Positions 1 to 7,726 of a stretch of 64,000 bases of DNA are shown here, in pieces. The notes beneath the pieces are model-generated. The model was given only the letters and a program-made list of their open reading frames with translations. It was not told the origin of the DNA and did not search any database. Numbering within the stretch: the first letter of the stretch is position 1; the number at the start of each line of letters is the position of its first letter. The stretch comes from Clostridiales bacterium (GTDB taxonomy: Bacteria > Bacillota > Clostridia > Oscillospirales > Acutalibacteraceae), in the NCBI GenBank assembly GCA_019416455.1, contig DXXG01000007.1:186001-250000 (forward strand). The letters run 5' to 3'. Made by a program: the position numbers and the translations under genes.

Positions 1-282
1 CGGTTTTTCATCCAAACCCAGCGCTGTCAGGGCGGCGTCCAGCATATTTTTCACTGTGGGATAGCTGACCCCCAGGGCCCGCTCCACCTCTTTGATGGAC
101 CCCCGGCACCGCAGGAAGGTCTCCACGAATTGGAGGTGCCGCTCCTCCAGCCGGCAAAACCGGCAGGGAGTGAATTCCCCGCTGAGTTCTGTGCCACAAT
201 GGGAACATTGCAGCTTGGTGACCACCATGGGTTTGCCGCACACGGGACACTGAGACGGCGCATGAAAGCGTTCCTTCGCCAT
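1..282 (-). CDS. DUF2089-family regulatory protein (3' end outside window)
   Basis: The first 94 codons of a minus-strand gene that runs off the left edge. The N-terminus has two Cys pairs (CPVCGK, CSHCGTE) plus CRFC, a zinc-ribbon layout, followed by a helix-turn-helix-like stretch (SIKEVERALGVSYPTVKNML) near residues 60-80. This is the architecture of DUF2089 proteins, thought to be small DNA-binding regulators. The start is chosen for AAAGGATGG about 8 nt upstream and a perfect promoter further up. The target is not known. Confidence 0.8.
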   Translation of the reverse strand, partial: MAKERFHAPSQCPVCGKPMVVTKLQCSHCGTELSGEFTPCRFCRLEERHLQFVETFLRCRGSIKEVERALGVSYPTVKNMLDAALTALGLDEKP

Positions 283-321
283 ATGACCCATCCTTTCCAT
301 TGGGAATTTCATCTTGTCTGC

Positions 322-350
322 ATTATAAATCCACACCGCAATATTGTCAA
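322..350 (-). promoter_or_regulatory. Sigma-A promoter of the DUF2089 gene
   Basis: Read on the minus strand: TTGACA (345-350), 17 nt spacer, TATAAT (322-327). Both boxes match the consensus exactly, about 40 nt before the start codon. Upstream, to about 420, the DNA is very AT-rich, like an UP element. Confidence 0.85.
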
Positions 351-434
351 TGGAAAAATTAAATATTTTAATATAAAAACTTAATTTATTTAATTTACAT
401 CTTCTATTCTCTAAAATTCTTTATTAAACACAGA

Positions 435-460
435 AAGCTCCCGGCATTTGCCGAGAGCTT
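435..460 (-). terminator. Hairpin terminator after the carbohydrate operon
   Basis: AAGCTC-CGGC/GCCG-GAGCTT stem with a short loop, downstream of the last dehydrogenase gene on the minus strand. The U-tract is interrupted (TTTCTGTGTTT), so efficiency is uncertain. The rest of the 283-507 gap holds only the promoter above and AT-rich DNA. Confidence 0.6.
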
Positions 461-507
461 CCCATCACCAGATATAGGTCCTCCAAACCTGACAGACATT
501 TTTGCTT

Positions 508-1521
508 TTATAGCTCCACCACTTTGTGTTCCCGAGCGGATTGGTACACGCTGAGCATCAGCTCCGCAGTGTCCTTGATGCCGGGGATATCGTTGCGGAA
601 AGGCTTTCCCTCCCGGACACACCGGTAGAAATCCTCGATGCACAGGCCATGACTGGCACCCCAATAGGCTTTCCCGCCAGCGGCTGTTGTAGGAGCCGCC
701 AAACTGTGGTGTTCCTTGGTGCCGTCGGCCCAGATGAGGGTCACCTCCTGCTCTTCCATGCGAATGGTGACATTTTCGCACACCAATTCCACCAACACCG
801 GGGAATCGGCGCAGTGAGCGGTGGTGGCATAGAACAGCGCGTTGGCCTCTCCAAACTGGATATAGGCCTCCATCATGTCCTCCACCTCAATGACGCCCTT
901 CAAATGGTGGTTGGCCATCACGGCTTCCACCTGGTCCGCCCGTCCCAGGAACTGGCCCAGCAGGTCCAGGGTGTGAACAGACTGGTTGATCAGCGCGCCG
1001 CCGCCCTCTGTTTTCAGAGAGCCCCGCCAGCCGCTTTCCGTATAGTAGGGAGCTTCCCGGTGCCAGGTGACAAAAGCTCTGGCGCCCAGCGTTTTCCCGG
1101 CTTTTCCGGAAGCCAAAATATCTCTCAGCATCCCCACGCTCCGGTTATAGCGGTTCTGGAAGCAAACACCCACACGGACCGGCCCTTTGGCCAGTTCCTG
1201 AAGCTGCTCCCACTGCTCCCAGTTGATGACAGGAGGCTTCTCGGTGAACACGTGGAGTCCACGTTCCACTGCCAGTTTTACCATGGGGGTGTGAAGATAG
1301 TGAGGCGTACAAAGGTGGACAGCATCCAGCTGCTCCCCTTCCAGCATGGCCTCCATGGAATCATAAGCCTTCCCACCGAATTTCTCCGCAAAAGCCGCGG
1401 CACGTTCCGGACGGATATCGGCGCAGGCCACAAGCTCCACGCCTTCCAAATGCTTGAGCACGGCTCCGTGGACTTGGGCGATGCCGCCGCAGCCCACCAC
1501 GCCTACTCGAAAATCACTCAT
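508..1521 (-). CDS. Gfo/Idh/MocA-family oxidoreductase
   Basis: 337 aa, the usual size for this NAD(P)-dependent sugar dehydrogenase family. The N-terminal Rossmann motif is GVVGCGGIAQVHG (residues 7-19). The family EKP motif appears as TEKPPVI (about residue 93), and the substrate-domain signature is GGGALINQSVHTLDLLG, with the catalytic His. Family members oxidise or reduce a sugar or inositol hydroxyl using a tightly held nicotinamide. It is the last gene of a minus-strand run with two epimerases and a second Gfo/Idh protein, so it probably acts on the same substrate. The exact substrate cannot be read from the sequence. Confidence 0.88.
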   Translation of the reverse strand: MSDFRVGVVGCGGIAQVHGAVLKHLEGVELVACADIRPERAAAFAEKFGGKAYDSMEAMLEGEQLDAVHLCTPHYLHTPMVKLAVERGLHVFTEKPPVINWEQWEQLQELAKGPVRVGVCFQNRYNRSVGMLRDILASGKAGKTLGARAFVTWHREAPYYTESGWRGSLKTEGGGALINQSVHTLDLLGQFLGRADQVEAVMANHHLKGVIEVEDMMEAYIQFGEANALFYATTAHCADSPVLVELVCENVTIRMEEQEVTLIWADGTKEHHSLAAPTTAAGGKAYWGASHGLCIEDFYRCVREGKPFRNDIPGIKDTAELMLSVYQSAREHKVVEL

Positions 1522-1537
1522 TGTAACGTTCCTCCCC

Positions 1538-2389
1538 TTATTGGATCTCCCCTAAAATATTCCGCAGAGAATCCAAAGCCAGTTTCCAGGCACTCTTGCC
1601 GTCTAAAGCGGCGCCACGCTTCTGGGCGTCCTGCTCCAAAGCCGCCAGACCAGCGAAGTCCGTCAGGTGAGGCTCCAAAGACAGGAAACCATGGAACCCG
1701 CTGCCGATCAGGTCTCCTAGGATCTCTTTCACATGGCCGTCACCCTTACCGGCGGGGACCACTTTTTTCTCTTTCATCAAAGCGTCTTTGATATGCACAT
1801 ACTGGATGAAAGGCTTCAGCCGCTCATAGGCGGGAAGGGTCTCTTGGCCCACCTCCACAAAGTTGGCGAAGTCAAACACCGCCCGGAAATGGTCCCCGGA
1901 AAAGGCGTCCATCAGTTCTCCGCAGCGGGAGGCGTTGTCCCCGTAGATGCCCTTCTCATTTTCATGAAGCAGCATGGAATCCCACGCCTTGGCTTCCTCC
2001 ACCATGGCACCTACCTGTTCCATCACCTTGCCCCGGAACTCCTCCGGATTCCGGTCCTTGGGCAGGTAGAAACTGAACATCCGCACATAGGGAGCGCCCA
2101 GCTCTTTCTGGATCTCCAGGGTACGCTTCAGCTTCTCCAGGTGAGGGGCAAAGTCATCCTCAATAGTGATCTTCCCGATGGGAGACCCGATGGAGGACAC
2201 TTTGATCCCGGCTCGGTCCAGCTTTTCCTTCACTTCTTTCACTTTCTCCGGGGTGAAGTCGGAAACGTTCACCCCGTCAGCAGCCCGAAGCTCAATGTGG
2301 GTAACACCCCACTCGCGAATGGCTTCCAGCTGAGTGTCGAACTCCGGGGCAATCTCGTCGGAAAACCCGGAGATAATGATCTGTTCCAC
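1538..2389 (-). CDS. Sugar phosphate isomerase/epimerase-type TIM barrel
   Basis: 283 aa, AP-endonuclease-2-like (IolE/xylose isomerase-like) TIM barrel. Metal-ligand segments are in the expected order: LLHENEKG, FDFANFVEVG, YVHIKDAL and LSLEPHL. It ends 17 nt before the downstream dehydrogenase, so the two are co-transcribed. Family members catalyse isomerisation, epimerisation or dehydration of sugars, keto-inositols or related compounds with a divalent metal. Its position between two Gfo/Idh enzymes suggests it works on a keto-sugar made by one of them (inference). Confidence 0.85.
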   Translation of the reverse strand: MEQIIISGFSDEIAPEFDTQLEAIREWGVTHIELRAADGVNVSDFTPEKVKEVKEKLDRAGIKVSSIGSPIGKITIEDDFAPHLEKLKRTLEIQKELGAPYVRMFSFYLPKDRNPEEFRGKVMEQVGAMVEEAKAWDSMLLHENEKGIYGDNASRCGELMDAFSGDHFRAVFDFANFVEVGQETLPAYERLKPFIQYVHIKDALMKEKKVVPAGKGDGHVKEILGDLIGSGFHGFLSLEPHLTDFAGLAALEQDAQKRGAALDGKSAWKLALDSLRNILGEIQ

Positions 2390-2402
2390 TGTCTGCTCCT
2401 CC

Positions 2403-3557
2403 TTAGTAAGTCCCTTCGGTAGAGAAGGTGATCTCCTGGCTCTCCTTCTTCTGAGAGGTCTCCCGGCGCTTGTTCAGCTCGCTGAGGAACAGGTCCTCGT
2501 CAAAGGGGATCTCCACAGGGCGCTTCAGCCAGCTGGAAAGATGCATGGCGTTGGAAAGAGTCAGGCCGTTGATGCCCTCTTTGCCTTCCGCCACCAGAGG
2601 CGTACCGTGGAGAATCTTCCCGGCGAAGGCGTTGAGCACGCCCACATGCTGGAGGTTCTCGCCGTCGGTCTCCACCTGGATCTCCTGGCACTCAGGCTTA
2701 GCGAAGCCTTCTTTAGCGGTGCGGCAGAATTCCCGCTCGTCCTCCGACAGTTTCCAGAAGGTGAGCTGATCGTTCTCGCACACCAGCTTGCCCTTGGTGC
2801 CGGTAACCTCGAACCGGTTGGTACCAGGAGCGTCACCAGTGGTGGTGACAAACACGCCGGTGGCGCCGTTTTCAAACTGCAGGTAGGCGGTCACGTCGTC
2901 CTCCACCTCGATATTGTGCCACTTGCCCTCCTGGCAGAAAGCCTGGACAGTCTTGGGCAGACCGCAGATCCACTGGAGCAGGTCCAGCTGATGGGGGCAC
3001 TGGTTCAGCAGCACGCCGCCGCCTTCTCCGTCCCAAGTAGCACGCCAATCACCGGAATCGTAGTAGATCTGGGTGCGGTACCAGTCGGTGATGATCCAGT
3101 TGACCCGCTTCAATTCTCCCAGCTCGCCTCCCTGGACCATCTCCCGCATCTTCCGGTAGACACAGTTGGTGCGCTGGTTGAACATCATGGCGAACACCTT
3201 GCCGCTCTTCTCAGCGGCTTCATTCATCTCCCGCACAGCCTTGGTATACACGCCGGCAGGCTTTTCGCACATCACGTGGAGACCAGCCTCGAAGGCTTCC
3301 ATGGACAGGGTGGGATGCTGATAGTGGGGCGTGCAGATATGCACCGCGTCACACAGGCCGCTTTTGATCAGGTCGCTGCCCTCCTCAAAGATAGTCACAT
3401 CCGCAGGGAGATTTTCCTTCGCCCACTGACGGCGGGCTTCCCGGCGGTCAGCCACAGCGGTGATAACGATCTCAGGGCACTTGCCCTCCAAAATATTTTT
3501 CGCGTGTCCAGAACCCATGTTTCCCACGCCGATGATGCCAAGACGTACTTTTTCCAT
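2403..3557 (-). CDS. Gfo/Idh/MocA-family oxidoreductase (second copy)
   Basis: 384 aa. Rossmann motif GIIGVGNMGSGHA at residues 8-20, EKP motif CEKPAGVY near residue 105, and GGGVLLNQCPHQLDLLQW with the catalytic His. Clearly diverged from the copy at 508-1521, so this is not a recent duplication. A strong AAAGGAG lies before the ATG. It sits 13 nt ahead of the TIM-barrel gene. Two different dehydrogenases flanking an epimerase suggest one oxidises and the other re-reduces an intermediate. Confidence 0.88.
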   Translation of the reverse strand: MEKVRLGIIGVGNMGSGHAKNILEGKCPEIVITAVADRREARRQWAKENLPADVTIFEEGSDLIKSGLCDAVHICTPHYQHPTLSMEAFEAGLHVMCEKPAGVYTKAVREMNEAAEKSGKVFAMMFNQRTNCVYRKMREMVQGGELGELKRVNWIITDWYRTQIYYDSGDWRATWDGEGGGVLLNQCPHQLDLLQWICGLPKTVQAFCQEGKWHNIEVEDDVTAYLQFENGATGVFVTTTGDAPGTNRFEVTGTKGKLVCENDQLTFWKLSEDEREFCRTAKEGFAKPECQEIQVETDGENLQHVGVLNAFAGKILHGTPLVAEGKEGINGLTLSNAMHLSSWLKRPVEIPFDEDLFLSELNKRRETSQKKESQEITFSTEGTY

Positions 3558-3614
3558 ATTGGTACTCCTTTCAAATCCGTCATTCTACTATGATAAGCTG
3601 TTTTGATATTCCGA

Positions 3615-4070
3615 TCATTCCCGGTGGACGTACAACCTGGTGAGCCCCGGCTCTCCGTCCCCCTGGACCATACAGTAAAACTCCCAGCCATAACGTTCAT
3701 AAAAAGAGGTGTGGTCCGTCACCAAATACAAGGTGGGGATACCCAGCTCTTTCATGTCCCTGCAAACTAGTTCCAGCAGGGCTCCGGCGATCCCTTGGCA
3801 CCGCCGGTCCTCCTCCGTATAGACGGCGCACACGTTGGGAGCAAGGTCTTTCCTATCATGGAAGTCGTTCTCGATGACCCCCATGCCGCCCACGATCCTG
3901 TCCCCTTCCAGGGCAAGATACCACTGGGGCACTGGGCTCTTTCCGGCCAGACACTCCTCCATGCTCTCCCGGTAGGCTTCCAGAGGAACCCTCCATTTCT
4001 GGTGAAACCAGGCAGCAGCCCGCTGGAGCATGTCCGGCCTGTCCCGCAGAGGAACAAGACTGTATTCCAT
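3615..4070 (-). CDS. GNAT-family N-acetyltransferase
   Basis: 151 aa from the ATG at 4070, chosen for a GGAGGA site 9-10 nt upstream rather than the longer frame opening at 4139. The acetyl-CoA-binding motif A is RRCQGIAGALLELVC, and the C-terminal part (FYERYGWEFY) is typical of the fold. The acceptor is unknown. It is embedded in the carbohydrate operon, 16 nt after the small membrane protein gene and 57 nt before the 384-aa dehydrogenase gene. Confidence 0.82.
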   Translation of the reverse strand: MEYSLVPLRDRPDMLQRAAAWFHQKWRVPLEAYRESMEECLAGKSPVPQWYLALEGDRIVGGMGVIENDFHDRKDLAPNVCAVYTEEDRRCQGIAGALLELVCRDMKELGIPTLYLVTDHTSFYERYGWEFYCMVQGDGEPGLTRLYVHRE

Positions 4071-4086
4071 AGGTATCCATTCCTCC

Positions 4087-4410
4087 TCAGTTCCAGGGCA
4101 GGTGTACCGGCGTTTGAGAGACGGGGAAGTATCCCACAAGCCATACCAGCAGGATCACCACCGCCACACTGCCTCCAAAAGCCGCCCATTTGATCCACTT
4201 TCGGGGGCACGTTCTATCCAGGGCAGCCAAGAATTTCCCCAGCACCACCAGATTGACCGCGAAGGTGAGGATCCGCACCGGGTTGTCCCAAAAGGACAGA
4301 TTCACGCAGGCCAGAGCATAATTCAGAAGAATGTACAGCAGACATTCCCCGGCTATGTTCAGGACCACAGTCCAAGCTTTCCGGGGAGTTCCCTTTTCCT
4401 CTTTATTCAT
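4087..4410 (-). CDS. Small membrane protein of unknown function
   Basis: 107 aa with about three hydrophobic segments (near residues 16-35, 45-62 and 75-95) and basic loops. Its ATG overlaps the stop of the upstream epimerase (ATGAATAA arrangement), so translation is probably coupled. No motif I recognise. It may be a membrane accessory to the carbohydrate module or a hitchhiker. Confidence 0.65.
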   Translation of the reverse strand: MNKEEKGTPRKAWTVVLNIAGECLLYILLNYALACVNLSFWDNPVRILTFAVNLVVLGKFLAALDRTCPRKWIKWAAFGGSVAVVILLVWLVGYFPVSQTPVHLPWN

Positions 4411-5164
4411 ACCCCAGGGCGTGGAGGTTCTTGTAGCTCTGCTCCAGGCAGTCGAAGGGGCTGCCCTGGCAGATATCCTGCTCCACCAGCAGATACTTGG
4501 TCTTGCCGGTACGCTCCAAAGTGGCCAGGATCTTTTTGAAATCCAGGTTGCCTTCCATCACCGGCGCCATGATCGGCTCCATGCCCCGGACAGCCATATC
4601 CTTCAAATGCACGCAGGGAATCCGGTCCGCCAGGCGCTCGATCCAGGCGCACACGTCGGCGCCGCCCAGCTGCACCCAGTAAGTATCCAGAGTAAAGCCC
4701 AGCTCATCAGGGGCAAAGCTCTCCATCAGAGTCTCCATGATCAGCTTGCCGCCAAACTTCTGGAACTCCAGGTTGTGGTTGTGGTACATCAGCAGCTTTC
4801 CCGCCGCGGCGATCTTCTTGGCGGGTTCTTTGTAATCCTCGGCGAAATGCCACAACCATTCAGGGGTCCGATACTTGGGGGGCATCATGCCGATGCCGAT
4901 ATAATCACAACCCATGATCTCGTGCTCCCGAATGACAGCTTCCGTGTCGTTCAGGATCCGGTCAGGGTTCCAGTGGGTGAGGACGATCTTAAGGCCGTGC
5001 TTGTCGCAGATCTCCCGGACTGTTTCAGCGGGGATCGGCCCAATGGCCGAGATCTGCACTGTGGTATATCCCATTTTCGCCACCTGGGAAAGGGAATAAT
5101 CCAGATCCTTGGCGGTCTGGGTATAGTCCCGCAGGGTGAACAACTGAGCGCCTAAACGCATCAT
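4403..5164 (-). CDS. Sugar phosphate isomerase/epimerase-type TIM barrel (second copy)
   Basis: About 253 aa. The start is the ATG-ATG pair at 5164/5161, 7-10 nt after GGGAGG; the frame extends further up but would swallow the ribosome binding site and a hairpin. Barrel motifs: LMYHNHNLEF, LDTYWVQLGGAD, CVHLKDMAV and YLLVEQD, giving the Glu/Asp/His/Glu metal set. First gene of the minus-strand operon, divergent from the alcohol dehydrogenase. Same fold as the product of 1538-2389 but low similarity, so likely a different step. Confidence 0.85.
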   Translation of the reverse strand: MMRLGAQLFTLRDYTQTAKDLDYSLSQVAKMGYTTVQISAIGPIPAETVREICDKHGLKIVLTHWNPDRILNDTEAVIREHEIMGCDYIGIGMMPPKYRTPEWLWHFAEDYKEPAKKIAAAGKLLMYHNHNLEFQKFGGKLIMETLMESFAPDELGFTLDTYWVQLGGADVCAWIERLADRIPCVHLKDMAVRGMEPIMAPVMEGNLDFKKILATLERTGKTKYLLVEQDICQGSPFDCLEQSYKNLHALGYE

Positions 5165-5177
5165 AAACATACCTCCC

Positions 5178-5198
5178 AAAAAAGCCGCGAAACGCGGC
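5178..5198 (-). promoter_or_regulatory. Attenuator-like hairpin in the epimerase 5' UTR
   Basis: On the minus strand a perfect GCCGCG-TTT-CGCGGC hairpin is followed at once by six T, directly ahead of the GGGAGG site. This is terminator architecture inside the leader of the operon. An extended -10 (TGCTATACT, near 5216-5224) would place the RNA start only about 15 nt before it. Confidence 0.55.
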
Positions 5199-5255
5199 AG
5201 ATTCCATACGGACACAGTATAGCATTTTTTCCGAGAATTACTAGGTCAATTTTTG

Positions 5256-5328
5256 TTTTTTCCAACGGATTATCAAACATTTTTGTCCTCGGCCCCCATT
5301 TTTTCGTTGAAAAATAGCCGTTGAAAAA
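5256..5328. promoter_or_regulatory. Candidate operator repeats in the divergent control region
   Basis: Between the divergent epimerase and dehydrogenase genes, CGTTGAAAAA occurs twice as a direct repeat (5305-5314 and 5319-5328), and a near match occurs inverted (TTTTTCCAACGG, about 5256-5267). A regulator site is plausible; the RpiR-type protein encoded at 6500-7333 is the natural candidate. Confidence 0.4.
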
Positions 5329-5403
5329 CATGTTCCTCTTCTCACGGAGAAAAAAGTATGCTATGATTTCCCCAGAAATCCCAGACTTAAAGGAGGAGTT
5401 TTT

Positions 5404-6429
5404 GTGCTTCAGCAAGTCATGACCGCCCCCGGCGTCATCCAGTTCCGGGAAGTTCCCACCCCTCAGCCCGGTCCCGGGGAAGTTCTGGTGAAGATCCAGA
5501 AGATCGGCATCTGCGGGTCGGACATCCACGTCTACCACGGGGAACACCCCTTTACCAGTTATCCCGTCACCCAGGGCCACGAGGTCTCGGGCGAAGTGGC
5601 GGCTTTGGGCGAAAATGTCACGGGGCTCAGCTTGGGCCAGAAAGTGACTATCCAGCCCCAGGTGGTGTGTGGCAAGTGCTGGCCCTGCCGCCATGGGAAG
5701 TACAACCTCTGCGAGGAACTGAAAGTCATGGGCTTTCAGACTACAGGTGTTGCCTCCCACTACTTCGCCGTGGACGCCGCCAAAGTGACGCCTCTGCCGA
5801 ACTCCATGAGCTTTGACGAAGGGGCTATGATCGAGCCCCTGGCGGTGGCAGTCCACGCTGTACGCCAGGCCGGGGATGTAACAGACAAGGACATCTGCGT
5901 GCTGGGCGCGGGTCCCATCGGCATCCTGGTGGCCCAGGCGGCCAAGGGCATGGGCGCCCGGAAAGTGATGGTTACCGACGTGAGCGACGTGCGCTTGGAG
6001 AAGGCCAAGGAATGCGGTGCTGACGTGTGCGTCAACACCCGGGAGAAGGACTTTGGAGAAGAGTTCCTCAAGTGCTTCGGCCCGGACAAAGCCGATGTGA
6101 TCTACGACTGCGCCGGAAACAACATTACCATGGGCCAGGCCATCCAGTACGCCCGGAAAGGGAGCACCATCATTTTGGTGGCAGTATTCGCCACTCGGGG
6201 AGATATTGATCTGGCTGTGCTCAACGACCACGAACTGGACCTAAACACCACCATGATGTACCGCAATGAGGATTACCTGGAAGCCATCCGGCTGGTGGAG
6301 GAAGGAAAAGTTCAGTTGAAACCCTTGATCTCCAAGCACTTCCCCTTCCAGGAATACCTGGCGGCTTATCAGTACATCGACGCCAACCGGGAGACCACCA
6401 TGAAGGTGATCATCGACGTGCAGGAGTGA
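5404..6429 (+). CDS. Zinc-dependent medium-chain alcohol/polyol dehydrogenase
   Basis: 341 aa, GTG start 6 nt after AAAGGAGGAG. Catalytic zinc site: CGSDIHVYHGEHPF and the GHEVSGEV segment; the structural zinc region is CGKCWPCRHGKYNLC (four Cys). Rossmann motif GAGPIGILVAQAAKGMGA in the middle. Closest in type to sorbitol, L-threonine or galactitol-phosphate dehydrogenases. Divergent from the epimerase operon and followed by a terminator, so a single-gene unit sharing its control region. Confidence 0.88.
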   Translation: MLQQVMTAPGVIQFREVPTPQPGPGEVLVKIQKIGICGSDIHVYHGEHPFTSYPVTQGHEVSGEVAALGENVTGLSLGQKVTIQPQVVCGKCWPCRHGKYNLCEELKVMGFQTTGVASHYFAVDAAKVTPLPNSMSFDEGAMIEPLAVAVHAVRQAGDVTDKDICVLGAGPIGILVAQAAKGMGARKVMVTDVSDVRLEKAKECGADVCVNTREKDFGEEFLKCFGPDKADVIYDCAGNNITMGQAIQYARKGSTIILVAVFATRGDIDLAVLNDHELDLNTTMMYRNEDYLEAIRLVEEGKVQLKPLISKHFPFQEYLAAYQYIDANRETTMKVIIDVQE

Positions 6430-6462
6430 TCCGTTCTCCCACACAAAACTCAGTCCAAACAG

Positions 6463-6500
6463 GAAAGGGGCCGCCGTAGTTTTCACGGCAGCCCCTTTTT
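6463..6500. terminator. Terminator between the dehydrogenase and RpiR genes
   Basis: AAAGGGGC...GCCCCTTTTT with an inner CGCCGT/ACGGC stem, placed between two converging genes. A-run on one side and T-run on the other suggest it serves both strands. Confidence 0.8.
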
Positions 6501-7333
6501 CAAGGCGTTTCTTTTACTTTTTCCCCTATCAGAGCTTCCATGGTGCGGCGGTACCGTTCCCGGTTGACGAATTCATCACAGCCCAGATAGTAGGCGAAAA
6601 ACAGGTCCACCATCACCAGGATGGGGAATTGAGGCGAGATCTGCCAACCAGCGGACAAGCTCAGTTCCGCCGCCACTGGCATCACCTCATCGGCCAGGGA
6701 CCTCACTTCCGGATCCCGGTTAGCGGTGATGAGCACCACCTTGGCGCCCCGCCGCCGGGCCTCGCGAACGCCCCACAGCACTTCCTCCGTGCGGCCGGAC
6801 AGGGTGATGGCCACCACGGTGACGGTCTCATCCAAAAGCACCGCATTCATACGGATCATGTGGCTGTCGGTGATAACTTCCACCAGCAGACCGGTACGCA
6901 TCAGCCGCAGACCCAATTCCCGGGCAGCGAACCCGGAGCTTCCCATGCCGTACACGTACACGCACCGGCTTTGGGAAACCATCTGGGAGATGCGGCGCAT
7001 CTGATCCTCGTCCACCAAGTGGAAGCTGCGGTCCAGCAGTTCCTGGTAACGGTCCAGCACCTCCTGGGTGGCCTGACTGAAAGTAAGGTAGGGGCTCCCT
7101 TCCTTATAAGGCCGCTGGTATTCGTAGATAAATTCCCGATACCCAGCGAAACCGCACTTTTGGGCAAACCGGGACAAGGACGCTTCCGACACATACAATC
7201 TGGCCGCCATAGTCTTGGAGGAAAGGTCCACCTCTTCCCGATTTTGCAGGAAGAAGTCCGCCGCGGCCCGTTCCGCTGAGGTGAGTTTGGGGTAGGCGTT
7301 TTTGATGGCCGATAATACTTTGCTGTGTTCCAT
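6500..7333 (-). CDS. RpiR/MurR-family transcriptional regulator
   Basis: 277 aa from the ATG at 7333, preceded by CAGGAG. N-terminal helix-turn-helix (residues about 20-60, ending MAARLYVSEASLSRFAQKCG) and a C-terminal SIS sugar-phosphate binding domain (VYVYGMGSSGFAARELG, then TLSGRTEEVLWGVREAR). Such proteins sense sugar phosphates. Placed beside the dehydrogenase/epimerase module, it is its probable regulator. Confidence 0.87.
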   Translation of the reverse strand: MEHSKVLSAIKNAYPKLTSAERAAADFFLQNREEVDLSSKTMAARLYVSEASLSRFAQKCGFAGYREFIYEYQRPYKEGSPYLTFSQATQEVLDRYQELLDRSFHLVDEDQMRRISQMVSQSRCVYVYGMGSSGFAARELGLRLMRTGLLVEVITDSHMIRMNAVLLDETVTVVAITLSGRTEEVLWGVREARRRGAKVVLITANRDPEVRSLADEVMPVAAELSLSAGWQISPQFPILVMVDLFFAYYLGCDEFVNRERYRRTMEALIGEKVKETP

Positions 7334-7429
7334 AGTAGTTCTCCTGTTCCGGCATTTGACCGCTTTCTCTTCTGTCATTATACAGAACCGCCCCTTGGCG
7401 GTCAAGGGTAGGCGCGGAACACAAAAACA

Positions 7430-7466
7430 CGCCGGTCCCCGCTGAGAGACCGGCGCATTTTTTATA
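7430..7466. terminator. Bidirectional terminator below the feo operon
   Basis: CGCCGGTC/GACCGGCG 8-bp perfect stem with T-runs on both strands. It lies just past the Cys-rich feo gene. Confidence 0.8.
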
Positions 7467-7508
7467 AGAGAGAGAATGAATCTGTTGTGATCGGAATCGT
7501 CAGGTGGA

Positions 7509-7685
7509 TCACTCCTGGAGAGTTTTCGTCACGGTGACACCGCAGTGGCAGCCTCCACTGCATCCTCCACAACCTCCGCAGCTGCCACAACCGCCTTTGT
7601 GGTGGATACGGTTGTAGATCCCCTTGCCCACGATGGCGAAGAAGACCGCCGCGATAATAATCGTTCCAATAATGGTTGGGATCAT
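7509..7685 (-). CDS. FeoB-associated Cys-rich membrane protein
   Basis: 58 aa from the ATG at 7685 (AAAGGCGGTG upstream). One N-terminal membrane helix (residues about 3-22), then basic residues and a Gly/Cys cluster (GGCGSCGGCGGCSGGCHC) that could bind metal. This is the pattern of the small proteins found behind FeoB in Firmicutes, where a FeoC-like accessory role is assumed. Last gene of the feo operon. Confidence 0.85.
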   Translation of the reverse strand: MIPTIIGTIIIAAVFFAIVGKGIYNRIHHKGGCGSCGGCGGCSGGCHCGVTVTKTLQE

Positions 7686-7726
7686 ATTCCCCACCGCCTT
7701 TCTCATGTTTTCTTAAAATAATACTT

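Noticed and set aside
526..1791. Long plus-strand reading frame opposite the dehydrogenase
   Set aside because: A shadow of the minus-strand gene: no ribosome binding site or family motif, and the minus-strand product is a clear Gfo/Idh protein.
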